NCBI GenBank assembly: GCA_025449115.1
Contig: JAHLKC010000010.1
Location: 62,001-126,000, forward strand
Source of the DNA: Chytridium lagenaria
Taxonomy: Eukaryota > Chytridiomycota > Chytridiomycetes > Chytridiales > Chytridiaceae
Reading direction: 5' to 3'
Length of the DNA: 64,000 nt
Position numbers and translations under genes: made by a program. Shown here piece after piece: positions 1 to 10,449 of this stretch. Under the pieces are notes generated by a model. It was not told where the DNA came from. It ran no database searches and saw nothing but the letters and a program-made list of their open reading frames with translations. Position 1 is the first letter of the stretch; every line of letters starts with the position of its first letter.

Positions 1-1703
1 TACGTCCACTGCGGTGAATGTAGGTCTCAACGTCGGACGGGGGTTCACAGTTGACGACGAGATCGACTTCAGGGATATCGACACCACGTGCGCAGACGTT
101 GGTGGTGACGAGACAGCGGTATTTACCGTCCCTGAACCCTTGAATAGCGATTTCACGTTGCTTCTGTTGAACATCTCCGTGAAGCACTTGGGTTCCAAAC
201 GATGAGAGTTTCTCGTTGAGACCAAGTTCATTGGCCTCACCTTTAGTTTCAACGAAAATGATGGTACGACCAGATCCTCCGGTGCGCCCGTAAACCGCAA
301 CAATATCACCAAGGATATCAGCGCGGTTCTGCCAGCGAGAGGGAATGGAGTAGTGCTTGACGTTTTCGGAAGTCTTGAGTTTTTTGGGAACCAATCAAGT
401 CGACAGTTTCACGGCCGGGACGCATGTACTTGGAAAGAACACCAGTGATCCATTCGGGAAGAGTGGCGGAGAAGAGAAGGGTTTGGAGTTCGGGGGTGGT
501 GATACCTTCAGCGAGGGCGGCGTGCTTTTGATCACGGATTTGTTGGAGAATCTTCTCCATGCTCTCTGCGAAACCAATATCAAGCATTTGGTCGGCTTCG
601 TCCATGCAGACAAACTATATAATAAAAAGTTAGAATGCATAATTTTGCCTCGTACATCTATCTAAGGAATAATGAGGAATGAAACATACCTTTAAATTGT
701 GGGAGCTGGAGAGTACCACGCTCAACGTGGTCAATGAGACGACCAGGAGTTCCAACAACAATGTCAACACCGTCACGGAAGGCCCTGTCTAAATTAAACA
801 GTTAGACAATTGTTTTTTTTAGAACTAAGAGAAACAAAGGATCACGTCAGATAGAAATATAAACTTACTTTGAATCTCGTAAGGCGTCCCACCGTAAATA
901 ACGACGGAAGCGAGCTCCTTACTAGCACACGTCTCAAACTCCTTGAAAACCTGGTTCGCCAACTCACGGGTAGGGGCCATGATAAGAGCCATGGGTCCAC
1001 GTCCTCTTTTGAAAAAAGTCGAAGGAGATTTCGCCTTTTCGTTCTTGAGGGTTTCGACAATGGGAAGAGTGAAGGCAAGGGTCTTGCCGGTACCAGTACG
1101 AGCCCTACCGAGGAGATCCTTGCCCGCCATGAGTTTAGCAAAACAAGCCGCTTGAATAGGGAAGAGTGAGGTACGGCCAGTAGCGACGAGAGCGTCCACC
1201 GTGGACTTTGAAATGGCGTGCGATTCAAAACGAAGTTCTTTGGCGATCTCGACGGGAGCGTCGGCAGCGGAAGAATCATCGTCTTCATCGGCAGCGGGAG
1301 TCTCCTCATCAACCTCCATGGATTCTTCAGCAGTCTTCTTCTTTTTCGTCTTTTTCGGTGCTTCGGTATCGTCAGAGGCGGCGGCTGTGGCCTTCTTGCT
1401 TGTCTTCGTCTTCTTCGCCTTGGGCTCATCCTCCTGCTCCTCGTCGGCGGCAACGGGCTGTTCTCTAGTCTCCTCCTCGTCAGAAGACTTTCTCTTCTTG
1501 GTCTTCTTCTCCTTAACAGGAGACGACGATTCAGTCTCTTCTTCAACGACCTCCTTAACCTTCTTGGACTTTTTCTTCTCCTTGATCTTGGTGGATTCGT
1601 CTGCCACGGTCTCTTCAGGCGCAATCTCAGCCATGACGGTATCCTCAGATACGACCACAGCGGCCTTCTTTGACTTTTTTAGTGACTTTTCGCTTGACGG
1701 CAT
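1..1703 (-). CDS. DDX21/DDX50-like nucleolar DEAD-box RNA helicase, 3' end cut by window edge
   Basis: ATP-dependent RNA helicase, probably acting in the nucleolus in ribosome biogenesis. From the ATG at 1701-1703 there are about 170 residues of Lys/Glu/Ser-rich tail, then the helicase core: FPIQ (Q motif), ARTGTGKT (motif I), PTRELA (Ia), MDEADQMLD (II), SAT (III) and HRSGR (VI), the last lying at the window edge. Two introns fit GT...AG: 789-868 and 615-689. GGTPY after the Ia block and VDLIG after motif III are typical of the DDX21/DDX50 group; the nucleolar role is inferred from that. Odd: the frame breaks after VDLIGSQK; the conserved continuation ([12 protein letters not shown]) lies one frame over, just past the T run at 380-385. 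The C-terminal region beyond motif VI is outside the window. Another DEAD-box subfamily is possible. Confidence 0.85.
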
Positions 1704-1756
1704 CTTCTCGTTGTTAGATGAGAAGTTGGGGGGAATGAAGGTGTTTTTGATGAAGA

Positions 1757-1787
<31 letters not shown>

Positions 1788-2191
1788 ACTTCAGTCCGAA
1801 ACAGAATTGTCAGGGAATTGTCACATTTTCGTTGCAAAGAGAGGCTTTTCTCAAAACAATGGGCAGTTTTGATGTCGCGTGTCTGTTATAACGCGTCATT
1901 CTGTGATTTTGACCAGTTTTTTGCGCTTAAAAGATGGCATTACCTGGATCAAACTTTACTAGCGTTTTCAAGGCTTTTTTAATAGTTTGTTTCGAGGTTT
2001 GTTTATTTTGATTCACTCAAATTCACTACATAGCCAAGAGTGTAACAGATAATTTTCCATCTTCGTACTGCTACCGTACGTACATTGGTAGTCTGTAGTC
2101 GTTTTTGCACAAGGTAATGATGATGTTTGGTTTCTTCGTCAAAGATTCAAGGAACCTTGCGTGACAATTTGTGCTCAAACTCAAACCCAAA
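1704..2191. promoter_or_regulatory. Divergent intergenic region between helicase and CAP gene
   Basis: Upstream regions of two divergent genes. It contains a long A tract (1756-1783) close to the helicase start and is otherwise AT-rich. I saw no convincing gene, RNA gene or named binding site. Confidence 0.4.
1756..1783. repeat. 28-nt poly(A) tract
   Basis: An uninterrupted run of A about 50 bases upstream of the helicase start codon, so poly(T) on the coding strand. It is either a nucleosome-excluding poly(dA:dT) promoter element or a simple mononucleotide repeat; its exact length is unreliable in most sequencing chemistries. Confidence 0.8.
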
Positions 2192-2836
2192 ATGCTACAT
2201 ACCATCACCACTGGCTTTTGGTTCATCACTGTCACCATCACCGTTCTGATCATCCTCATCTCCTCACCATCAGCACAGAGTCAACCGCTTCAATCACAGG
2301 AATCACTGAATGCGCTAAAACTCCATAACGAGGAACGAAAGCGATCCAACGTGGGGCAGCTCACATGGAGCTTTGATCTTGCCGATGTTGCAGACGATCT
2401 AGCAAGGGAGCACACCCGTGCTGACTTGTGCACTGATAAAGATGCTTTTAAATTGATCAAGTCTGTCGAAGGCGATGCAGAGAAACGAGGACACAGGGTG
2501 AACCTTTACTTTAAGAAATCAGACTTCAACCCCATCATGGCAAAGGACGATATTTTAAGCGGAGGAATACAATACTGGATTGCAGGAAACGGACCCAAGA
2601 ATGCTGACTATACGAAAGAGAGAAAGAAGGTAAGGATAGGAAAAAACTTTGACATTTAGAGAATGCTTAACTTTATTAAACAATTTAATTACTAGATCAT
2701 TTCCAAAAAAGAAACTCACATCGGATGCTCCAGCTCTACTGGAAAGCCCTCCCGAAATTACTTTTGCACCGTTGCAGCTTGCGTTTATCGATCAAGCCCA
2801 CCCGCCGGAAAGAAGTCGGCTAAGGACGAGCTGTGA
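2192..2836 (+). CDS. Secretory CAP/SCP-PR1 superfamily protein with C-terminal KDEL
   Basis: Start ATG at 2192 opens a hydrophobic signal peptide (about residues 8-30, ending near SPSAQSQ). The mature part begins with the CAP pattern ALKLHNEERKRSNVGQLTW and continues with a helix containing AREHTRADLC. One intron (2630-2695, GTAAGG...CTAG) joins in phase 0 to a second exon with THIGC and YFCTVAACVY, matching the CAP C-terminal Cys-containing strands. Predicted length is 192 aa. The last codons are AAG GAC GAG CTG TGA, so the protein ends KSAKDEL: an ER-retrieval signal rather than the usual secreted ending. CAP proteins commonly bind sterols or lipids; that activity is only inferred here. The gene stands alone between the helicase and the phosphate transporter. 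Confidence 0.8.
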
Positions 2837-3601
2837 TGGATGTCGTTATTCCTTCACGTTACCATAATGCTCAAACCTCTGATACTTTGGAACTTCAAAA
2901 GAACTCCACCGAAATAGATACCAACTAATGACATTACTGTGTCTGATGATTGATTGGATTCCATATGTGGAGGCAAATCAGAGGTTTTTGATATTAGACA
3001 AAAGAACGCGTCCAATTACGACAAAGAGACATGTGATTGGAGGCATCCTACTCGCGTGAGTGTCTGTATTGACCCGTAGAACGCGAATGTTGACGTTGAA
3101 GGTTAACCGGACCGACTATCCAGCTTTCCAGGCGGTCAAAAGGCGAAGGTGCCACGCAAAATTGAAAATTCCCATTCTTGGTGAGCCCTGCAACGAAAAC
3201 CAAAGGACGCATAATCGTCTCATCCGTGGAAGCCAGAAGGATTCGCTTTGCACGCCCGCTCCAAAATCCTCGACCAGAGACATATTATTGATTTTTCGTT
3301 CAGTATACACCATAGACCCAGGCCTTGACTTGGACACAGAGCTTCAGTTTGCCAAGGTACATCCCCTTCATTCGTATGCCTTTGCTGCGTTGAATCCTTT
3401 TGGCCGTCAATTAGTCCCATCTATCACATTTGCGGCTGTCGTTGCTTCCTGGACCACCTTCTCTAATAGTTTCATATTGTGATGTTTAAAAAACGCATAT
3501 TGTCTCCCACATCCATCACTATGGCCATCCATCAGTCCATCGCATATCCATTGTTTTAGACACTGCATCCAAGAATATACTTTTGAAAGAGGAACACCGA
3601 C
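2837..3601. other. Intergenic region, no supported gene
   Basis: Open frames at 3060-3482 (+) and on the minus strand overlap each other, start without good ATG context and show no recognisable motif. The 3' half should hold the phosphate transporter promoter. Nothing else was identified. Confidence 0.4.
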
Positions 3602-6600
3602 ATGAAGTTTTCGCATAGCATTCAGTTGAATGGATCTCCGGAGTGGCAAGAGTGTGAGTCTTCTTAACTGTCATGGGTTTTCTGGACAATCACTAACTTG
3701 TGTCCTCTTATACCTACTTTCGCTTTTCTTAAACCCCGGACGTGTGTTTCTATACCTCTCGTCTTGTAGACTACATGTGAGTTATTAGTGCATGTTTAGT
3801 TTCATAAACTTACTCAGTTAACCATTCTTACTCTCTTTTATGAAACATCTAGTGCCTACTCCAACCTTAAGGTTTGTCTTTCTTATTACGCATTTCCCCC
3901 TGTAACCATTATGTAGAAATGGGTTTATCTCATCGAAAAGGCCAAACTTGGTCTTGTGACGCTCCCCAATTCCTACCGCGAAGTAGACCCTGCCGTCTTT
4001 CTAACCGCCGTCACACCTCAACTTCAAAAACCCACCGATGATGAATCCAGTCCCCTCCTCGGCGGCTCACGAAGGGGGTCTCCCATGGAACCTGGTATAG
4101 CCGCCTCTAAAGAACGCATCGAAACTTTCTTTACTGAAGCCCTTGACGACCAACTTGAAAAAATCGTCAACTTTTACGGTCGCAAAGAAAAAGAGCTTCT
4201 CACCGAATCCCTCTACTTTTCCGGTGAAATCTCGCAATACGAAGGATTCGATGATATCCGTAGTCATCCTCTTGGAACGTCGTCTTCGCAATACCAACGT
4301 CGCTCTCCTATCCCCAACTTTGACTCTGTCCCAGAGAGCGACGGAGACTCCTCCTCCTCCTCCTCCTTTGCTGTCTCTAGCTCTAATCAACGTCAAATGC
4401 GCCGTAGCATCACCAACCCCCGATCATATTGGCGTCACCATCCACACCTCTTCCTCCATGGGTCCTCTTTCGGCTGGAAGCAACGGCCATAGCTCATACC
4501 TCCTTGGCGGCGCATCGACCACAAGCGCCAGCTACACCTTCTGGAACCGTCCCAGCAACAAAGTACAGCGTCTTAAATTCCGCAAACAAGCCACAAGCAC
4601 TTTTGTCGCGCTGAACGATCTTCATGAGTATCGCGAACTCAACCATACGGGGTTCTCAAAGATTTTGAAAAAATATGAGAAGGTGACGGGGTATCGGCTG
4701 AAATCAGCTTACATGGCACGTGTGGATGCTTGTTACCCTTTTACGCAGCAAGGGATGGAAAGGCTTAAAAATGAAGTCGACCGCATCGTCTCCCTATATG
4801 CACGTATTTCCACTGACAACAACGTCAGTCAAGCCTCTTCTGAACTCAAATCGCATCTACGTGAACACGTTGTATGGGAACGCAACACAATTTGGAGGGA
4901 TATGGTTCAACAAGAGCGGAGGCTGCAATCTGTAGGTTTGAGACGGAAAAAGAGCGTGGCTGAGGAGTTAGCACAAAGTTCGGATAAAGGATTCTTTGCA
5001 TCAATCGGGGCGGCGGTGACGAGTCCCAAGTTTTTGTATTTTTGTTTGTTTGCAGCGGTGTTTGGGGTGTTGGTGAATTATCCTATTTTCAAAAGGTGGA
5101 ACAACAGAATTGTTTGGCGATTTTGGCGTTGGCGAGTGCGCTTTGGGCGTTTGAGGTAAGGGCTCTCCTATTGGTTAAACATTAGAAACGTTGATGACAT
5201 GGTATTAATAGGTTCTCCCTCTCTTCGTTACCGCCCTCTGCGTTCCTCTTCTCCTTGTCACACTCCGCGTTATGCGCGTCGCCGTCCCCACACCTGACGG
5301 TGGTATCGAGTATATTCGTCTCCCGGCCAAGGATGCTGCTAAGCGAGTTTTCTCCGACATGTTTAGTCCCGTGATTATGCTTCTTCTTGGTGGATTCTCT
5401 CTTGCTGCCGCGTTGAGTAAGCATCATATCGCAAAGGGTCTTGCGAGCATTGTGTTGGATAAGGCGGGGAGTGAACCCAAGTATGTGCTGCTGGCGAATA
5501 TCTTTGTCAGTACTTTTGCGAGTATGTGGATTTCGAATGTGGCGGCACCTGTTTTGTGTTTTTCTTTGATTGCGGTGAGTAGGGGACATATTTAAATTAT
5601 TCGGTTTATTCTTAATTTTGGTGTATTTCCTTTTTCTCTTCTAGTTTTGTATATTAAAAGCTACGAATTATGCTGATTTATATTATATTTTATTTTTTAA
5701 TCACTTAGCCCATCCTCCGTAACCTCCCGAGCCGCTCCCCCTATGCCAAATCCCTTGTCCTTGGCATTGCCCTCGCCGCCAACGTCGGTGGCATGGCCTC
5801 CCCTATTTCCTCGCCCCAAAACATCATCGCCACCGACCAAATGTCCCCACCTATAACTTGGTTCCAATGGTTCGCCATTGCCCTCCCTGTCTGCGCCGTC
5901 ATCGACTTCGCGATCTGGGTCTTGCTCCTTCTCATCTACCGACCTGGTGCCGCTCGTGGTGATACTACCGTGGACCCACCTGAAGCGTTCCCGCATAAGG
6001 CGAACTATTTCGCTGACAACCCCATCACGCCGACTCAGTGGTATATATTGGGGGTGACGGCGTTGACGATTGGACTTTGGTGCGTGGCAGAGAATGTTAA
6101 GTGGTTTGTGGGGGATATGGGGATTATTGCGATTTTCCCGATTGTGGCGTTTTATGGGACGGGAGTGCTTTCGAAAGATGATTGGAATTCACAGCTTTGG
6201 ACAGGTATACCCTTTTCCTGATTTTTTTCTCCTGTGGTGGGCTTTTTTTTAACCAAGTTTCCTTGTTTGTTCTTGTAGTCGTTATTCTTGCAATGGGTGG
6301 AAGCGCGTTGGGAAAAGCCGTCGACTCTAGCGGTCTTCTCGCTGAAATCACGTCCTATATTGTTCCCCGTCTTGACGGTCTCACGCCCTTCCTCTGCATC
6401 CTCCTTTTCTCGGGTGTCGTTCTATTTGTCGCCCTCTTCATCTCCCACACTGTAGCCGCTTTGATCCTTCTCCCATTTGTTGCTCAAATCGGTGCAAGTC
6501 TCCAGACCCGCAACCAAGGATGTTTGTGATGGCGATTGGTACGTCTTTTTCCCCTCTGCATTTGCTGATACGTTCTTTCTAGCGTTGATGTGTTCTGGTG

Positions 6601-6782
6601 CTATGGGGTTGCCCGTATCATCGTTCCCTAATATGAATGCCATTAGTTTGGAGGATCCTACGGGCGAACCTTGGCTTGGTGTGATTGATTTTATCAAGGT
6701 TGGGATTCCGGTTAGTGTTGTGGCGTGGGCTTCAATTTTAGGGGTGGGGTATCCTGTCATGGCGTTTATTGGGTTCAAGTAA
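3602..6782 (+). CDS. SPX-domain low-affinity phosphate transporter (PHO87/PHO90/PHO91 type)
   Basis: Membrane phosphate carrier: an N-terminal SPX sensor followed by an SLC13-like (Na+/anion symporter) membrane domain. SPX begins MKFSHSIQLNGSPEW and includes the basic KILKKYEKVTGY cluster that binds inositol pyrophosphates in this family. Membrane features include VLPLFVTALCVPLLLV, IMLLLGGFSLAAAL, the SNVAAP motif and LFISHTVAALILLPF near the end. Proposed exons: 3602-3653, 3770-3776, 3853-3871, 3917-5155, 5212-5574, 5709-6204, 6279-6538 and 6583-6782; exon 2 is only 7 nt. The frame breaks near 4417-4421 (C run), 5086-5089 (T run) and 6502-6503 (CC), yet conserved sequence continues in the adjacent frame each time. 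This points to length errors or recent decay. Plasma membrane versus vacuolar location cannot be told. Confidence 0.88.
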
Positions 6783-7193
6783 AACAAAAACGTAACTTAG
6801 TTTTGTTTGTTTTTTTTTTTGTTTTTTTTTTTTTTTTCTGTCGTAAACGTATAATATGGTTTTTATCTTGCGGAGGTTCTTAAACGTTTATTCTGGGGTG
6901 GGGTTAATGTCGCTATTTTTTTTTAAAAAAAAAACAAAAACCTACTGCTTTCTACCATTGTTTAAATTATGGTAATCTGGGTAGAATATAAACAGTTTTG
7001 TTAGGCATGCTGATCAGTTAGGGATTACGACCAAATAAATATCTAGAGGGGGAGACAAGAACGCTACACGCATTACTCTCAGAAGAGAACGCGTCAAAGT
7101 TCCGTTCCTCTCTCCATCTCGCGTCCAGACCAAGACCCCTCAGCCTCTCAAGTTTTTCAAAGTCCGAAATGACAGCTGGAAGAACTGAAAATC
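6783..7193. other. Intergenic region: T-rich 3' flank and promoter
   Basis: It starts with T-rich sequence typical of a 3' UTR (T runs around 6811-6837 and 6917-6924, followed by A8) and ends with the upstream region of the hydrolase. No gene or RNA was recognised. Confidence 0.35.
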
Positions 7194-10100
7194 ATGCATC
7201 GATCTGGTACCATACAAAGAGGCCAAGCAATACCATCGACAAACTTCTTTCATCTACCTACCATGCTGCGCGCCTCAAGTGCCGCCGCCGTCGCTGTCGA
7301 CACCGAAGGGAAAAAGACGACGCATGCGGATACACTGCTTCCTGTCCCTATTCTCACAACAAAAAACGGCAATCGCAGCAGCAGCCGTCGCCTCTGTCAT
7401 AACTCAAAACGACACCGCAGCAACCTTAGCAGCTGCCATTCCCCCACCCGCCATCGTCGTTCAAGAGGAACTCACCCCACCTTCCACAACTTTCTCTGAC
7501 GACGAAATCCCAGACGATCCACCAAAAGCTTCACCTGACGCCCCCTTTATTCCAGAGGCACGACCAGGATGCGGACAATGGAACCCACCCGTGAAGCCAC
7601 TTTCCGTAAAAGTGATTGAAAACTGGACGATCCCGCTACCAGGTGGAACCCGGCTCTCTGCTCGTGTTTGGATGCCTCGCGATGCAATGGGTGGGAAGAA
7701 GTTTCCTGGAAATCCTCGAGTTTATTCCATACCGGAAACGGGATTTCACTGCACAGAGAGGTTTTGGCTGGTTTTTTTCAGCATAAGTTAACGGTTGTGA
7801 AGATGAGATTATGCATCCGTTTTTCGCATCAAGGGGGTATGTTGCTGTGCGATGTGATATGAGAGGAACGGGGGATAGTACTGGGACGCTTGAGGATGAG
7901 TATACAGCGCAGGAACTTGAGGATGCGATTGCGGTTATAAAAGTATATGGCTGCTGCACCTTGGTGTTCTGGAGAAGTTGGGATGATGGGAAAGTCATGG
8001 TAAGAATACGGCTTGGGATATTAGCTAATGCATTTTTTTAGGGAGGCTTTAATGCACTTCAGGTTGCATATTTGCAGCCTGCAGAGTTGAAGGCTGTGGT
8101 GGACTGTCTGTTCGACGGATGATAGGTAAGGTTAAAAAAAAGATTGTGGAAAGCTTACGTGTTTAAAGATACGCGGACGATATTCATCATCTTGGAGGGT
8201 AAGAGAGGTGCTGTAACGCCGAGGCTGACTTCGTCAGATGTTTGTTGACGGATAATTTGACGTGGTCTGGGTTCATGCTTAAACACTGTCCCACTTCCTC
8301 CTGACCCGAATGCCTTCGGTGAGCATTCATTTGTATGTTCTCGGTATCTAATTGCGTAGATGGATCTGTAAGCTCTTGGAGACAGTCTTTTATTCAACGG
8401 ATTCAAAACACGACGCCGTGGTATGCACAATATATTTTCTGTGGTCTTATGCCTTTGTTTAAGGATTATCAACTGGATTAAACATCAGCGAAGAGATTGG
8501 TTTTACAAACATGGATCGATTTGCGAGGACTATTCAAGAATTTCTGTTCCTGTATTCTGCGTGGAGGATGGGCTGATTCTTATACGAGGCCCATATTTAA
8601 TATGATGGAGAAGCTTGACGTTCCTAGAAAAGGTTCGTGAACGGGCACTTCGCATATCTTAGCTTGAGCTTTTTTCGTCTCATTTTGAACATTCCAGTTG
8701 GTTTTTTTCCCCTTCATCAAGTTATGTCTTTTTTTCCCCTTCATTAAGTTATACTAACCTCAAATCATTTATAGCTCTTGTTGGGCCATGGGCACACCTT
8801 TACGTAAGAAATCCTATTTCGTGTTATCAAATTTTACTGATTTCTACAATTAGCCCCATCAAGGCACCCGGGTCCGCTATGAACTTCTCGAAGAATGCGT
8901 CCGCTGGTGGGACGAATGGTAAGCTCTCCTAGTTTTCTCACTCTAAACCTCTTCAGGCTGAAAGGCACTAAAACGGGACTAAAAGACGAAGCTATAGCCC
9001 AAATCTATATCCAAGCAGCATCCCTCCTTCCTCGCTCGTCCAAACACGTCCAGGATATTGGGTAGGGTTGAGTTCGTGGCCGTCAATCAGGTTGAGGGGA
9101 AGATATTTTATCTGACGTCGAAGGGAAGGCTTGCGGAGGAAGAACGGGTGGCAGATAGTGTTAAGATGAGCATTAAGAATAATCTGAGAGTTGGAGTTGG
9201 CGCGCCAAGGTTTTGTGCTTTTGGGAGTGACCCGGAGATGGCGGGAGATCAGGCTGAGGATGGTATGATGTTTGATGTCGATGATCTCTTACAGAGTTAT
9301 AGATTCATTGTCTTTGTGCTTTGATTCAGAACCGTTTGAGTTTGAGGCAACATTTTTGGGATCCCCGTCTATCAAGGTTTCTGTTATTGTCAACAAACCT
9401 CAGGCTCAATTGGGTATGTTGATATTGAACAGCAGAGTCTAATCTTGTCTAGTTGCGAGACTCTGCGACGTAGACCTCGCCACCGGCGAATCCTTCCTCA
9501 TAGGCTGGGCATCCTTCAACCTCACCCACCACAACTCGCACTCAAACCCCGTTGATCTCCCCATCGACGGCACCTGCATCACCGCCACAATCCCCATGAA
9601 ACACGTGTCGCATATGATGAAATCCGGTCGAGTCCTACGTCTAGCTTTATCGACATCATACTGGCCGCTTGTATGGCCGTCCCCGTATTTCACCGACGTG
9701 AAAATTGTACCCACAGAGTGTTCAGTAGAAATGCCAATGTTGCTTGGGAATGGGGATGCACTCGTTTCGAGACATGTTGTGGAGAGGGCGAGAGGTTGTC
9801 AGACTAGACCGTTGACGGTGTTGAGAGAGGAGGGGATGGGCCATGTCATGAGAAGTAAAGACGGTTTGAAACGAATTTGGTTCAAAGATTACGGTAACCT
9901 CGTTTTCCTTGCATGCATTTACTCACAATACTTTTGAATGGTCATTGAAGGAGCCACACGTTTTGACACAGACGGATGGGCGTTTGGCGAATCCACGCAA
10001 GAGACTTTTGATCTTGACGAGAAAGATCCAACCACCGCATCTGTCGAATGTCGTTGGCGGATCGAATGCGGCCGTCCTTCCACTACAAGCCCTGAGGTAC

Positions 10101-10330
10101 TTCGGTCTCTTGGTCTCATCCAAGCTATCCCTAGTCTTGCTGAAACACTGCGCAAGGATAACGAAGCTGCCGGAAAATGGCGCGGTTTCATTCGTGTGGA
10201 TTCGAGAGTCAAGCTATCTTGTACTGCGACCGAATTTTGCGTGAATGCAGAGGTGAGGGGTTATGAGAATGGGAGGCTTGTGGGAGAAGGAAAGTGGGAG
10301 GATGTGAGAATTAAGAGAGATCATGTTTGA
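7194..10330 (+). CDS. CocE/NonD-family (X-Pro dipeptidyl-peptidase-like, S15) alpha/beta hydrolase, many frame breaks
   Basis: Serine hydrolase of the CocE/NonD group. Order seen: Ala-rich N-terminus; ENWTIPLPGGTRLSARVW; then, one frame over, ILEFIPYRKRDFTAQ; HPFFASRGYVAVRCDMRGTG; EVGMMGKSWGGF with the nucleophile in GKSWGG; STDDRYADDIHHLGG; HQRRDWFYKHGSICEDYS; KLDVPRK and LVGPWAH; then the C-terminal jelly-roll (GESFLIGWASFNLTHHN) down to 10330. Several short GT...AG introns separate these blocks. At least eight places need a change of frame (for example 7361-7366, 7701-7709, 7939-7942, 8098-8102, 8295-8296, 8563-8564), more than any other gene here, so it may be a pseudogene or poorly sequenced; roughly 9450-10330 is clean. 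Substrate unknown: family members hydrolyse peptides or esters. An alternative ATG is at 7263. Confidence 0.75.
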
Positions 10331-10449
10331 AGCCATATTAAGAATTAATAAATCACATACAATTAGCGGTACTTTTTATTTAGAGATAATATGCATGCAT
10401 CTACGATTTTCATCTACTAATCCGTATGTGTCATCTCCAAAATAAACCC
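10331..10449. other. Convergent 3' ends
   Basis: Short AT-rich spacer between the stop of the hydrolase (+) and the stop of the UFD1-like gene (-). It presumably carries both polyadenylation regions. Confidence 0.4.

Noticed and set aside
825..1872. Long plus- and minus-strand frames across the helicase N-terminus
   Set aside because: They are shadows of the low-complexity Lys/Glu coding sequence; the minus-strand frame with helicase motifs explains the region.
3060..3482. 140-codon plus-strand frame
   Set aside because: It begins with GTG, has no motif, and overlaps an equally long minus-strand frame.
380..6503. Programmed ribosomal frameshifting as the cause of the breaks
   Set aside because: The sites share no slippery heptamer, differ in base and direction, and occur several times in single genes.
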